A stretch of DNA of 64,000 nt from Lycocorax pyrrhopterus obiensis (taxonomy: Eukaryota; Chordata; Aves; Passeriformes; Paradisaeidae). The notes beneath the pieces are model-generated. The model made no database searches. It was not told where the DNA came from and saw only the letters and a list, made by a program, of their open reading frames with translations. This document shows, one piece after another, positions 1 to 11,200 of this stretch. The translations under genes were made by a program, and so were the position numbers. Position 1 is the first letter of the stretch; each line of letters starts with the position of its first letter. The stretch spans positions 45,294,383-45,358,382 of the forward strand of contig JACSVZ010000001.1 in assembly GCA_014706295.1 (NCBI GenBank). Direction: 5' to 3'.

Positions 1-3000
1 TTGACTGTGTTATTAGTTTTAAAAAAGGAAGCTAATATAAAGACTAAATGTAATATAGCTGTCATAAACATTGATTTTTTTTTTTTATTTTTACAATTTA
101 AAGAAATAGTTGGAAGAAACAGGAGGGAAATTACTGCAAAGTTTGCTTAGTGTGTTAATAAAAGTTGCATCTAAAGGAAAAGTAGCTGGAAAAAATGTTA
201 TATCTCACCACTATTTATTCTTGTTCTGAGGTCTTAAGGGTAGATCCACGGAGCATCCATGATTTTGTGCCTTGTATAACCATTTATGGGTTAAGTAACT
301 GTACTGAATATAGCCAGCAACAAGAACTTAATCCACAATACAACCATAGAAAACTCAGATGAGCAAAAGCTACCACTCATTTATAACTGAGAAAAATACC
401 TCCTGAGGAACATGTGAAAAACACAAATCTCCACGACTTCCTTATGTCTCCTTGGTGTTCTGCTTTGTTCGCTGGCTGTCCCACGAAGGGATGACTCAGG
501 ACACATTTGCTGGGAGTAGGATTGTTTACATCCTTCTTCCTTCATGCTCATTATTTTCTGCCACCACCATGGTTTTTTGGGACTGTTAACCATAAGACAG
601 ATTGTCTCCTCTCTGCAGCAGACAAATTTTCTGCAACAGAGCAAGAACAGGGCTTCTCAGCAGTGACAAAGAAAAAAAAAAGAGGAAAAAAACAAAAAAC
701 CCTAGTGAACAAAACAAAAAACACACAAAAAATACCCAAACAAGCAAAAAACCACCCCCTATATATAATGCTACATATATCAGTGGGTGTCCCAAGGAAG
801 GAGGACTTGAATGAATTTTGCAATAAGGATGAGAAATCTAAAATTCAGATGATGAAAAAAATAAGGTAGTGTAAATACCAGAAGATTGGCAGTTCTTACT
901 GTGTTTCCCTGTGCCTTTTTTTTCCAGCACTACCTAATGTTCCAAGCACTATTGTTCCTGCTGGTAGCAGCAAGCCAAGCTTTTCAAACCTTTGCTGTAC
1001 ACAGAGTATATTTGGCCCTTAGTCCCTCTCTGATGGGCTTCGTTACAGAGCTGTATGTGGCTAGAGTTGTCTTCTCATTTTCATGAGCTAGGATTTAAGT
1101 CAATGCACTACAGTTTAACACTGTTGTTTTTGGGTTTTTTTCCCATCATTTCAATTGTTGAAACTGATTATCTGAATTTGAGGAATAGTAACAATAGTTT
1201 GCAAACAAACTAAGCTTATTTAATATTTGTGTGCATTGTTATGGTATTTTTTTCTTGGAGAGTTACATATTTCTCCATCAACATGATAGCTTCTCCTTTC
1301 TTTTAAAATCTGGGGTATGCTGTGGCAGTTAAACAACTAATCGAAAATTACTATATTTACAAATAAAATTTATTTGCTATCTAAAGAGAATATTTAGAAA
1401 AAAAAAAAAACAGTGCTTGAATACTTCTTTGCATACATTGAGCTAATTTCCTGTGAATTAATTTGTAGTGTTTTACAGTAACACTTATAATAGACCCCTT
1501 TTGGTGTCTTCCTGGCTAAAAATTTGAATAAAATGACCAGAATTCATTATTGTAGACTTCCTGTTTAGCTTGGACACCTCCTTTAGCCCTCCCTATTTGA
1601 TGATTAAACCAAGTGGAAGAGTGACTTAATCTTTCCATACTTGGAAGGCCCCTTAAGCTTTTCTGGTGTAAATTAAAGCTGAAGTTTACGCTGCTTGCAA
1701 AGCCCAAAATTAGTGAAAATTTCTGGGTGCCTAAGAATAATGATCTTATTTTACATTTCTGTTGGGGAAAAAAAAAAAAAAAAAAGGCAAGCTTCTTTCT
1801 TATTTATATTTTTTTCCCATTTTTCCCTGGAATGGTAGCAACTAGCTTGTGTTGACAGTGTTCAGTTTATTTGGTTGTCAATGTTTTTTTAATGATGTTA
1901 CAGCTATTCTACATTTCCCTTTCAAGGGAAAAAAAAACTCAAACAGGTTTTTAAATTTGATGAAGGGCTTAATAATTTGGGTCTTTTTCTAGCTGTCTGT
2001 CCAGGACTATGTAAATGTTCTTTATAAAGAACTTTACAGGAGAGATTTTTTGAATCTTATATGTTTATAAGATAGTTTATAGAATAAGATCTAAATTTAA
2101 AATTCAACAGTGAATTAGAGAAAATTTCATTTTCTCTGAACTTTCTAAAATTTAAACTGATCTCACTAAAAAGGAAGCACAAATAGAAGTAATGCAGCTT
2201 AGGTCCAGTCTGTTACAGCTAATACCACACCTAATTTGCATAAATCATTAAAGCAAAGACAATGAAATGTCAAGCTTTGATCTATGAAAAGGATGGATGT
2301 TCCTTCTGATCATGTCTTCCATAGAACATTTATTATTGGACTTTCCAAAGAAATAGAAGAAAAGGGAAAATATAAGAGAAAACCCAGATCTGTAGTGTGC
2401 TGCACTTTTGTCCATTCCAGTCTTTGAGAAAGGAAGCTTGAGATCCTGTAAGTTGAAACAAAGCGAGCAAGCTTAAAAGCAGTGCACAACTTCACTCAGT
2501 GGCCTTGGAATAATGAAAGGTTGAGACCAGCGATCATCTGTCTCCATAATTTCAGTCACAATTGGCAAACACAATTTAGAAACTGCCAGGAAGTGAAATT
2601 GATCTCACTCCCTGAGAAAGGAGTATTCATCTCCTCTTATAATTTCTTTACCCCAGTACAAGAACGAATAAATTGAACCACTTTTGAAGCTGTCCTCGTG
2701 AAGTCACTTAAACTTGCATGTCAACACACTTAGGTTATTTTCTTCTACCCCAAAGTTTAAAAAGTATGAAACTTAGCTAAGAGAAATACCACAAAATAAT
2801 GCATGCAATTGTCTCTGAGGCTAGAATTGTTAACAGCTTGGGAGTATCTATACAGCACAGTTTTGATGACATTGAATGCCTGACTTCTAGTAATATTGAA
2901 TTATTTCTAGCATTGATTTTTTAATTTTTGTTTTCTACCAGCATGCTAAGACAGATCCGGGGAGAAGAAGCAGGCTCTCCACTGTAAAATAAGCAGCTTC

Positions 3001-3058
3001 TTAAAAACACTTGCTTATTTTCAGATAAACTCACTGAGAGAAAACAATCAACCGATTC
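1..3058. other. AT-rich sequence, no gene recognised
   Basis: No coding region, RNA gene or recognisable transposon is visible. Open frames here are short (61-120 codons), of low complexity or lysine/phenylalanine-rich, and none has a recognisable domain. An A-rich stretch at about 660-750 and an 18-A run at 1768-1785 account for several of them. An AATAAA at about 1362 followed by an A-run near 1398-1410 looks like a polyadenylation site, but nothing upstream looks like an exon, so I treat it as chance. Confidence 0.6.
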
Positions 3059-3134
3059 TTTGTACAGTACAATGTACTTGAAATGAATTTTGTGTGAGAT
3101 TTCCTTTTGTACAGTACAATGTACTTGAAATGAA
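3059..3134. repeat. Duplicated 29-bp motif containing a palindrome
   Basis: A 29-bp sequence occurs at 3059-3087 and again, identically, at 3106-3134, giving a 47-bp period. Each copy contains TTGTAC-A-GTACAA, a perfect palindrome with 6-bp arms around one base, and then GTACTTGAAATGAA. The intervening 18 bp are not repeated. This may be a short local tandem duplication. No transposon family is recognised. Confidence 0.85.
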
Positions 3135-3534
3135 AGAGGAAAAATATAAAAAATATAGATTTTTATGTATGTATTATTGACAAAGATTGACATTTCAGTC
3201 TTCTTTAAGCCAATTAATATAGCACCTTGTTTTCACATGTACAGCGTTGCAAAGTGTTTATTTACACCAGCTACAATTTTTGGTATCTGATGTCTGCCTA
3301 AAGCTCAAATTGTGGTAGAAAATTTTAGCTGATTTTTTCGTGGGTGGGGAAGGTATGGGTAAGCACTAACACTAAGGACATGGTTGAGTTGGTGGACTAC
3401 TTCCAGGAAGCAGTCAAAGACAATGCTTTGTCCATGCCCCAGCACTCCCATGTATCACAGACAGCTGGGTAGGCTGGCAGAGGTCTCAGGCAGAGGTCAA
3501 AGGCACTCTCTGCATTAAACAAAAGCTGACTAAA

Positions 3535-3835
3535 TGTGTTGGGCTGACCTTGGCTGGCTACCAGGTGACCACAATGCATCTCTTTCACTCCCTCTCCTCA
3601 GCGTGCTTGGGGGAGGAAGAAAACCCATGACTGAGATAAAGTAAGTTAAATGCATAAAAACAAAGGCCACACACAAAGGCAGAAAAGTAAAACACACAAA
3701 GATTTATTCTCTATTTCCCATCACCAGGCAACATTCAGCCATTCCTGAAAAGTAGGGCCTCAGTACATGTAGTCTTTACTTCTCAAGACAGATGCCTTAT
3801 TAACAAATGCCTGCTCCCCTCGTCCTTTCTCTTAA
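3535..3835 (-). mobile_element. Avian ERV LTR fragment, antisense
   Basis: The plus strand begins TGTGTTGGGCTGACCTTGGC. This is the reverse complement of the 3' terminus typical of an avian ERVL-type LTR and matches the start of the fuller copy at 42461. A polyadenylation signal on the minus strand (TTTATT at 3703-3708) sits about where the R region should be. From about 3700 onward the sequence resembles the LTR segment at 39947-40205 (shared CCCATCA-CAG-CA and TTCAGCCATTCCTG-like blocks), so it is a mosaic of LTR types or a distinct subfamily. The U3 side is missing; CR1-derived sequence follows. The right boundary is approximate. It has no coding capacity. Confidence 0.65.
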
Positions 3836-3884
3836 CCTTTTATTGGTGAGTATGACTTTGCATTGGTATAAAATATCTCTTTGG

Positions 3885-4690
3885 TAGATTCCATGACCTT
3901 CAGGCTCAGAGGTGAAGCTGACAGGTGGGTAGTTCCCAGGGTCCTTCTTTCCACCCTTTTTAAAGATAGGTACAATGTTTCCCCTTTTCTAATTACCTGG
4001 GACCTCACCTTCCTGCCATGACTTTTCAATTATTGTGGAGAGTGGCTTGACAACTACGTCAGCCAATTCCTGCTGGACTCTGGGATGCATCCTATCCTGT
4101 CATAGACTTATGTACATGCAGGTTCCTCAGGTGGTCACAAGCCTGATCTTCTCTGACTTGTCTTCCTCCTGTGAGAGGAACTTTGCTCCTGCAGTTCCCA
4201 TGCTGTTCTCCATCGACTCGAGAAGTGTGGGAAGAGAGGCTGCCACTGAAGACTGAGGCAAAAAAAGTGTTGACTATCTCAGCCTGCTCCTCATCTGTTG
4301 CTACCAGTTTACCAGAACTGTTTGCCAGGGGATACACCTCCTTTGATCTTCCTTTTCTGGTTAACATACTTGTAGAAGCCTTCTTGTTATTCTTTGCATC
4401 CATTGCCAAGTTCCGTTTCAGCTTCACCTTGGCCTTCCTTACCCCATCTTTAAACAACTGTACTTCGTCTCTGTACTCTTCAGACGTTATTTGTCCTTGT
4501 TTCCACTGCCTGCACATCAGTTTCTTTCCCTTTAGTGTAACCAGAAATTCCCTACTCAGCGACGCCACTCTCTTGTCTTCCTCTCCTGATTTCTTGCTTC
4601 TGGGGATTGTTAACTCTTGTGCTTTCTGGAAGATGTCCTTAAAGATCTGCAAGTCTATTCTGCTCCCTTGTCCCATCTTCATTCTCATAA
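3885..4690 (-). pseudogene. CR1 LINE ORF2 fragment (endonuclease-RT linker and N-terminal RT)
   Basis: A 198-codon open frame on the minus strand (4092-4688) carries features of the CR1 ORF2 protein: a WKQGQITSEEYRDEV segment, a GVRKAKVKLKRNLAMDAKNN segment, FFASVFSGSLSSHTSRVDG and a HKSM segment. This is the region between the endonuclease and reverse-transcriptase domains, running into the first RT motifs. Below 4092 the similarity continues across stops and frameshifts (KPLS-like, then PIFKKG/DPGNY-like sequence) to about 3885. Neither the endonuclease nor the RT catalytic motifs are present, so it is a dead internal fragment. It abuts an antisense LTR piece on its left, and both lie on the minus strand. 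The family call is firm; the ends are not. Confidence 0.9.
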
Positions 4691-7524
4691 AACTCGTACC
4701 AAAATATAGCCTTGGATGTTGTTTGCTGTCTCTGTCTTAAAAATGTTTTCCCAGGTAAAGAAATATTTTCTGTAGAAAGAACTATGAATATAAATACTTA
4801 AAAAATTATTGAGTTTAATTTTAAAGTATTTATTTCTCATGAAACTGACAAAATAATTTTTTAGCTGCTTGCTATAGTACAATATGGTGTACCTTGTCGT
4901 TTGTATTTTGAATTATTCTGCAGAACCTAGAGTGATCCTGTCCTGATCTCACGTTATAAAAGGAAATGAAGACACTCCCTACAGGTTTGGGTTAGATTTT
5001 ATTTTTATTTTCATTTACTTTTGGATCATCTAGCATCTCTCAGTTTGGAACCTGGATACTGAATAGCAGTAGACAGTTATTTGGGTCAATGAACGTACAA
5101 TGGAGATCAGCATTTAGGGAAAAATTAACAAACTGAAAAAAAAAAGTCTTTGATAGTAGTTAATGAATATATCTGCACACCTTTAATACCTAAATAAATA
5201 GAAACAGGGTGAGAAGACATCAAATGCAAAACTGAGGGGAAGAGAACAATGAAGGCAATAACACTGTATCCCTTGTTATAACCACGTAAAACAAGTCAGT
5301 TAGCATGAAGCAGTAATCATAGAAATGTTCTGTGTCATGATGAAAAATCAGTAGAAATTATGCTGTGGGAAGAAAAGTGAAAATAAAACTGACTACAACA
5401 AATATTTATGAAGAGCTAACAAATTATGCAAGTTGATATTAAAAAGAAATTGCAGTAATTCCATTAGTCTAAGTAAGATTCACTAAATCAGAGGAAAGTC
5501 AAATGCTACATATCTGCATAAGTGATAGGGAGTATTAATTTGAAGAGGTCTAAAGGTATTTAGATGTTAATAAAATTACCAAAAAGAACAACCCATAACA
5601 AATTAGCTCAGGAAGATCTTTGCTAATGAGGAGTCCTTGCAGATTAAGATTATGAAATATAGCGTTCATTCAACCTCATTTTTAGAAGCTATTAAGAAAC
5701 TGACCTTAGCCTGATTAGTTTTATCTATATAGAAAATGCACAATAGAAAAAACTAAACGGGATTTTAATTAACAGAAGGCCTAGTCACAAGAGAGGCCAA
5801 CCCAAAAAAACTCCAATATGACACTGAAACTTCTTTCACGATATTTGCACAATTATTTGACAACTGCTATTTAACTATGTCGATGCAAGTTCACATTTTT
5901 CTTGCCATTGAGTATCTTTCTCAGCAACATTGATAAACTTAACATTAGCTTATTTGCAACAATAACCCAAATTAATTTGCTCAGTCAATTATTCATTTAG
6001 TATCTTTATTTAATTCATTAATGTATGATGGTTCATTAAAAGAAAAGCTATGGCTAATTTCAATGTTATGCAAAATTCAATATGCTAAGAGCACCTACAT
6101 TTTAGAAGAGTTAAGTATCCTAAATTAACAGCAAATTTCTGCTGTGCTGCTGGTACATAAATTAATTATAATTACTGATCTGTAGTGTATGTGACTCATA
6201 ATTTTATTTATTATATAGAAAGTGATTTCAACTATTTGTCATAAGAATATTTTCTTGTAACAGCCATTTCTACCTCTATCATCTTCCTTTTAGATACTTA
6301 TGTTATTCTGTGGTATAAATTAGCATCCTAAAATGCTAACTAGTCAGATGATATCTGTCTTTAACAAACTGAAATCATCAAACCAGCCTACTTTCTTGAC
6401 TGTCCACTGACCTTGCTGTGATTCCTTTGGAAAATCTCTTTCTGCATAGAAACACCATACATGCAGTTATCAGGTATGCATACATGGAGAAATAGTCTTC
6501 AGTTATGGAATTATATTGAGTTCAAATGTCTAAACCAAAAATTGACGAAGTCTTCTAATTAGAAAGCAGAGCCCCCAAGTTCCTGGAAAAAAGAGCTTCA
6601 GTGTATTTCTTCTGAAAGGAAAACATATCTTTGACAGGAGAAAGAAATATTTTAACATCTTGAGATGCTCTTACTGAGATTGTTTGTTCAGAAACAGCAA
6701 GAGAAAGCAGAGATTCAAAAGAAAAGAGAAAAACCATAAAATCTAAAAGCAGGAGGGCCTTTAATTTGTTCACTTGTCAACTGCTTGCTCATACTGTTAG
6801 CAGCATTGTCTTGCTGCATTTATCTAAGAAACCCTTCATGTCTCTGTTGTATAACAGGAAGCAAAGCCCTTCAGCTACTAGCATTTGAGAGCTAAGTTCC
6901 CCTGCTGTGACTATTTTTGCCATCTCCTAGGATATATGGAGGTATCTAGCTTAGGGTCAAGTAGAAACCTAATTAATATTTTCACAAACTAGTTCTTTTC
7001 ATACATCTATCAACGAAAAAGTTAACCTACAGTCTCTGCAGTCAGAATAGTTCTATGTAACTACTAAATTTTATTAAAAGAAAAAATAAAATCAAGTGAC
7101 ATAACTCTTTTTTTCCAGAAAAAGAAATCTTCCAATACCCCAAAAGCAAGTACTCTGACTTTTGAGAATTTTACAAAATTGTAGTACTCTTCATTACTAA
7201 AAAAAAAAGGAAAACAAAGGCATTTCACTAACATTGTTATACCTCTTGTGTCAGTTAGGGTTTTCTTACTAGAGAAATTGTTGTAGCAGTCTTCATCAAA
7301 ATGGTAAAAGGAAGACTTTGTCTTTTGTATATCAGTGTTAAAAATATATCCTACTTTCTGGATATTCTTTCTTAAACTGTATTATAAATTAATGGAGTTT
7401 AATAACATGAAAACCTAACTGAAACAACAAAAGGCATTAAAAGCCACAGATTGAAACAACATTGTTATATATTTAATGTATTTTGCCAGGGTGTTTAAAA
7501 TGAGAGTATGTTTAGATGACATAC
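4691..7524. other. AT-rich sequence, no gene recognised
   Basis: I see no exon, RNA gene or transposon here. The stretch at about 5870-6240 is rich in ATTA/TAAT cores, as many vertebrate conserved non-coding elements are, but conservation cannot be judged from one sequence. The minus-strand frame at 6555-6773 starts with a hydrophobic run resembling a signal peptide, but it has no recognisable continuation or splice context. Confidence 0.55.
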
Positions 7525-7744
7525 CAGAAAGAAATTCTTTATTGTGAGGGTGGTGAGGCACAGGAACAGGTTGCCCAGAGAAGCTGTGAATGCCCCGTCC
7601 CTGGAGGCGCTCAAGGCCAGGCTGAATGGAGCTCTGAGCAACCTCATCTAGTGGAAGATGACCCTGCCCAGGGCTGGAACTGGATGACCTTTAAGGTCTC
7701 TTCCAACCCAAGCCATTCTATGTCTCTATGATTCTATGATATGA
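7525..7744 (+). mobile_element. CR1 LINE 3' end (5'-truncated)
   Basis: This is a typical avian CR1 3' terminus. It has TTCTTTATTGTGAGGGTGG, then GGTTGCCCAGAGAAGCTGTG, a CTCAAGGCCAGGCTG segment, TTTAAGGTCTCTTCCAACCC, and the terminal tail of short ATTCTATG-type units (7717-7744). CR1 inserts by target-primed reverse transcription and is usually 5'-truncated, as here (about 220 bp kept). The 71-codon frame across it is a fossil of the non-coding tail. It directly precedes another CR1 remnant on the same strand. Confidence 0.95.
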
Positions 7745-7764
7745 TGGACGTGTACAACAAACCA

Positions 7765-8226
7765 CTCATGGATGTGTTGGAGTACGTCCAGCAAAGTATC
7801 ACGAAGGGAGCATCTCTCATATAAGAAAATGCTGAGGCATCTGTGACTGTTCAACTGAGAGAAGAGATGGTTCAGGGGGAATCTCGTAAATATGCATAAT
7901 GACCTGTCTGCTGGGACCAAAAAATAGCCAAAAAGTAACTCCATCCAGTGGAATCTAACGATAAAGCAAGAGGAAATGGGCTCAAACTGATATGCAGGCC
8001 ACCATGTTAAAATTAAATAAATAACTTTTTTTTAATGTGAGGGTGACCAACATTGGAATAGATTGTCCAGAATTGTTTTGAAGTCTCCACCCATGAGACA
8101 TTCAAAACACAACTCTTGGCAACCTGCATTAGCTGATCCTGCTGGAGAAAGGGGTTGTACTACATGAGCTAAAGAGGTCCCTTTGAACTTCAGCTATTCT
8201 GTGATTCCATGTTTCTGTGAAAAATA
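7765..8226 (+). mobile_element. Degenerate CR1 LINE 3' end
   Basis: A second, more diverged CR1 of a different subfamily follows the first in the same orientation. Recognisable blocks are GTGTTGGAGTACGTCCAGCA (about 7773), AAGAGGAAATGGGCTCAAACTG (near 7970), GTGAGGGTGACCAACATTGG (about 8039), GAGACATTCAAAACAC and the terminal CTATTCTGTGATTCCATGTT-like tail (about 8200). Several short insertions and deletions separate them. The younger-looking copy at 7525 ends just before it, so the two are head to tail. Confidence 0.8.
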
Positions 8227-11200
8227 ATAAAGAGAAAGGAACATACGCTGAGTAAACTGAAACAAAATATCCGATTTGCATTTTATTCAGTTAGAAAATA
8301 AAACTGCAAATTTAGAGTAATTCAGATTTTCCAGTTTCATAACCAAAATAGCTGTCTTTTCTTTTTATTACAATTTTCCAGGAAGTTCAATTTCTTTATG
8401 TGTTCTCACTGTTACTTCTGTAGAGACATTGAAATATTAAATATAAATACTCCAATCTAAATATCTTCTAATTTTATGGTGTTTGTAGCAAAAAAGACTG
8501 CTTCTAATGACTCTCTTTTTATTTAGTTATCTTGGTTAAATGTCTTTGTTTCCAGTCTGATACATACCTCTGAACACACATTGAAAGTTCAATTAAATAG
8601 GAACTGAAATGTTCAAATAGTTTGAAATATTTTGTAATTAATTACTTTGTTTTGATCTTGTATGTCTTTGATGAAACTAGACCAGCAATGTAACAAGAAT
8701 AAGGATCTGAAATACGACAATTAATGAAGTTCACATTTTCTAGAAAAAAAAGAACAATCTGAGGTTTTGCAGTTTGCAGTCCACCCACTCACCCACACTA
8801 ATGTAGTGGTAGGGGAGACAGACAAAAGAGAGGGAGTCATAAGCCTTTCATTTCTAGCAACAACCTTACAGGACAGAAGATAGAAGACATTTTTATTTAC
8901 CGCTTATGTGACTAGAATTGAAAGCCTCACAGGAAAATATGTGTTCCCTTACTTAATTTTATGGAACAACTACGTCTATGCAACAATAAATTTTCTTTCC
9001 AACCAAAGTCATTGGATCATTCTTACCTATTTTCCTGTGATCAAATGATGTCACTGCATATGCATAAAATGATCTTCAGGAAAATTACCCACATGGCCAA
9101 TATCCCTTCTTTGTCTTCAGCTATGTGTGATGGTGATCAAAAGACCATTCACATCAAGAATTACATAAAATCTGTACCAAACAACAACAACAAAACCTAA
9201 AATTAGAACTAAAACATTACCCGGCTTTTCATCTCCCACACAAACTCACAGGTTAGCCTGCAAAAGATCCTTTCCCCTTGTTAAATTTTTGTTTCTCTGT
9301 CCAGCGTACTGTGGTAAAGCCTAGAGGCAGTTGTTCCCATTGAGATAAATAGTTTGCAAGTGGGGAATTTTCTGCAGTTGTTTGAAATAAGAAACAAACA
9401 GGCAAAACAACAGGAACTGTGTTCGATGTGAGAGGTCTTTGAAAATCACCATCAGCTCATATATGGATAGCTGTGTACTAACCTAGCCCACCCTGCAATT
9501 TCCAGCCGGGGAGACTATAGTGATCCTAAAGACTCACTCAGGATTAGCCCTTCGTTTACTTAGTCTAAACTCAAAGTTTAGATGGGGGGAGTGAACTGCT
9601 CTCGTTGTATATGATTTCATTGCCATGTCCTGATGTGATCTGACTAACATTGAAAATCTCTGCAGTGACTATAAATGTGTATTGAAATTTTAAATTAGCT
9701 ACAAAATGCATAAACACCGAAGAAAAACTATCAAAATATAGTCCATGGACACAGAAGTATAAAACTGGCTAATTTGAGCTGTACTTTCTACTGCTGGAAA
9801 ACACAAAAACTTCCTGATTCAAACCAAAAAGTCTAATAGTGATGAAAGTTAAGAAATATTCTAAACATGAAATGTCTAGATTCTTTGGCATAATTCATCT
9901 CCTGTTCTGTATTGTCCAAATACATGCTGCATTTTCTCAGATTTTCACCCCTTATTACACAGTTCACATGATATTATACAGCTCTATTTTTCCTTTTTCT
10001 AAATGGCTTGGCATATTCTGCACATTCAAAATAGTTCAGTATAGATTCCCAATTGTAAGCAATACTTTTCTTAACAATTCCCTTACTTCTCCACTTCTCT
10101 CTTGAGCAAACACCTCAGAATTTGTCCTGGTAATCTTGTAAGAAAGTGAGAGGAGAGGTTGAATGTGTAATAGCCCATTAAAATTCAAAACTCTTAAAAA
10201 ATGTTGACATAGATTTAATTGTCATGCAGCTGGACTGTTTGTAGGCATTTTTGCCAATGCCCGTGTGGATCACACACTCCAAAGAGTGGAGAAAATACAG
10301 GAAAAAGCGCCATCTTGACTGTGAGAAAAGGGATAAAGCAGATGTTGCTTATTTGACATTCATGTCTACGTAATAAAATCAGAGACAACTCTATGTACAG
10401 CTTAATCATGGATCATATATAAAGTGTCAGGAGTCATGTTCTGAGTGGTTCGCTCAGCTTGTCCTAAGGGGACTGGACTCCGTATGGAAAATTCACATAT
10501 GCAGGACTCTTTGGAATACAGGTAAGCAGTTGCATATGCATTCCTTGTACAATCTGTTCGTGTGACTCCTTTTCCTCCCTTACTCCTTCTAGAGATATGA
10601 ATTAAGTTAACAGTGCTGATATGTAGAGCATTTTGATATTCTGAGCTGATCCAATAGGTTTTGAAGGACGTTCATCAAAAAAAACCAGCAATTGTACTGC
10701 CCTGTATTTTCAAGATTAATTTATCACTCTTCAAACCTACAGAAAAACAAAATAGTACAAAACCTTTTTGAAGAAAAAACATTCTGGAATGCAAAATGCA
10801 TCATAAATACCACACCCATAGGACACAGCACTATGAAACAGTCTTGTCTTACTTGTTCAAGTGCATAATACAACTGTACTGCTAAAAATTGCACTTGTTA
10901 AAAACTGATATAGTTCATATGTATTCCTATTTTATTTTCTTCTTCATGAAATGATTGCATAATGAATTAAAAGCTATTCAGATATGCTCAGTGTGTATTT
11001 CTTTTTTTTGTCGTATTTGGATTTCATTTAAATTTGTGGTTTGTTTATGGCCATTTTATCTAAGTTATTGAAAGTTACACTCTATCTGAATTTTACTTCA
11101 ATTCTGTGCATGGGTATGGGTCTGGAAGGTAATTTTCTTTCTGTATGTGTAAATGCCTTAAATGACTAGCAGTGAAGACAGCAAATCATTTAAACAATAT

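Noticed and set aside
551..869. Frames of 69-120 codons near an A-rich tract
   Set aside because: They are lysine-rich in one direction and phenylalanine-rich in the other, a product of the A-run at about 660-750.
1362..1410. AATAAA followed by a poly-A run, suggesting a processed pseudogene
   Set aside because: No recognisable coding sequence or target-site duplication is visible upstream, and A-runs are common throughout the window.
6555..6773. Minus-strand frame with a hydrophobic N-terminus like a signal peptide
   Set aside because: A hydrophobic run is expected by chance in AT-rich frames; there is no cleavage-site context, splice site or known family.
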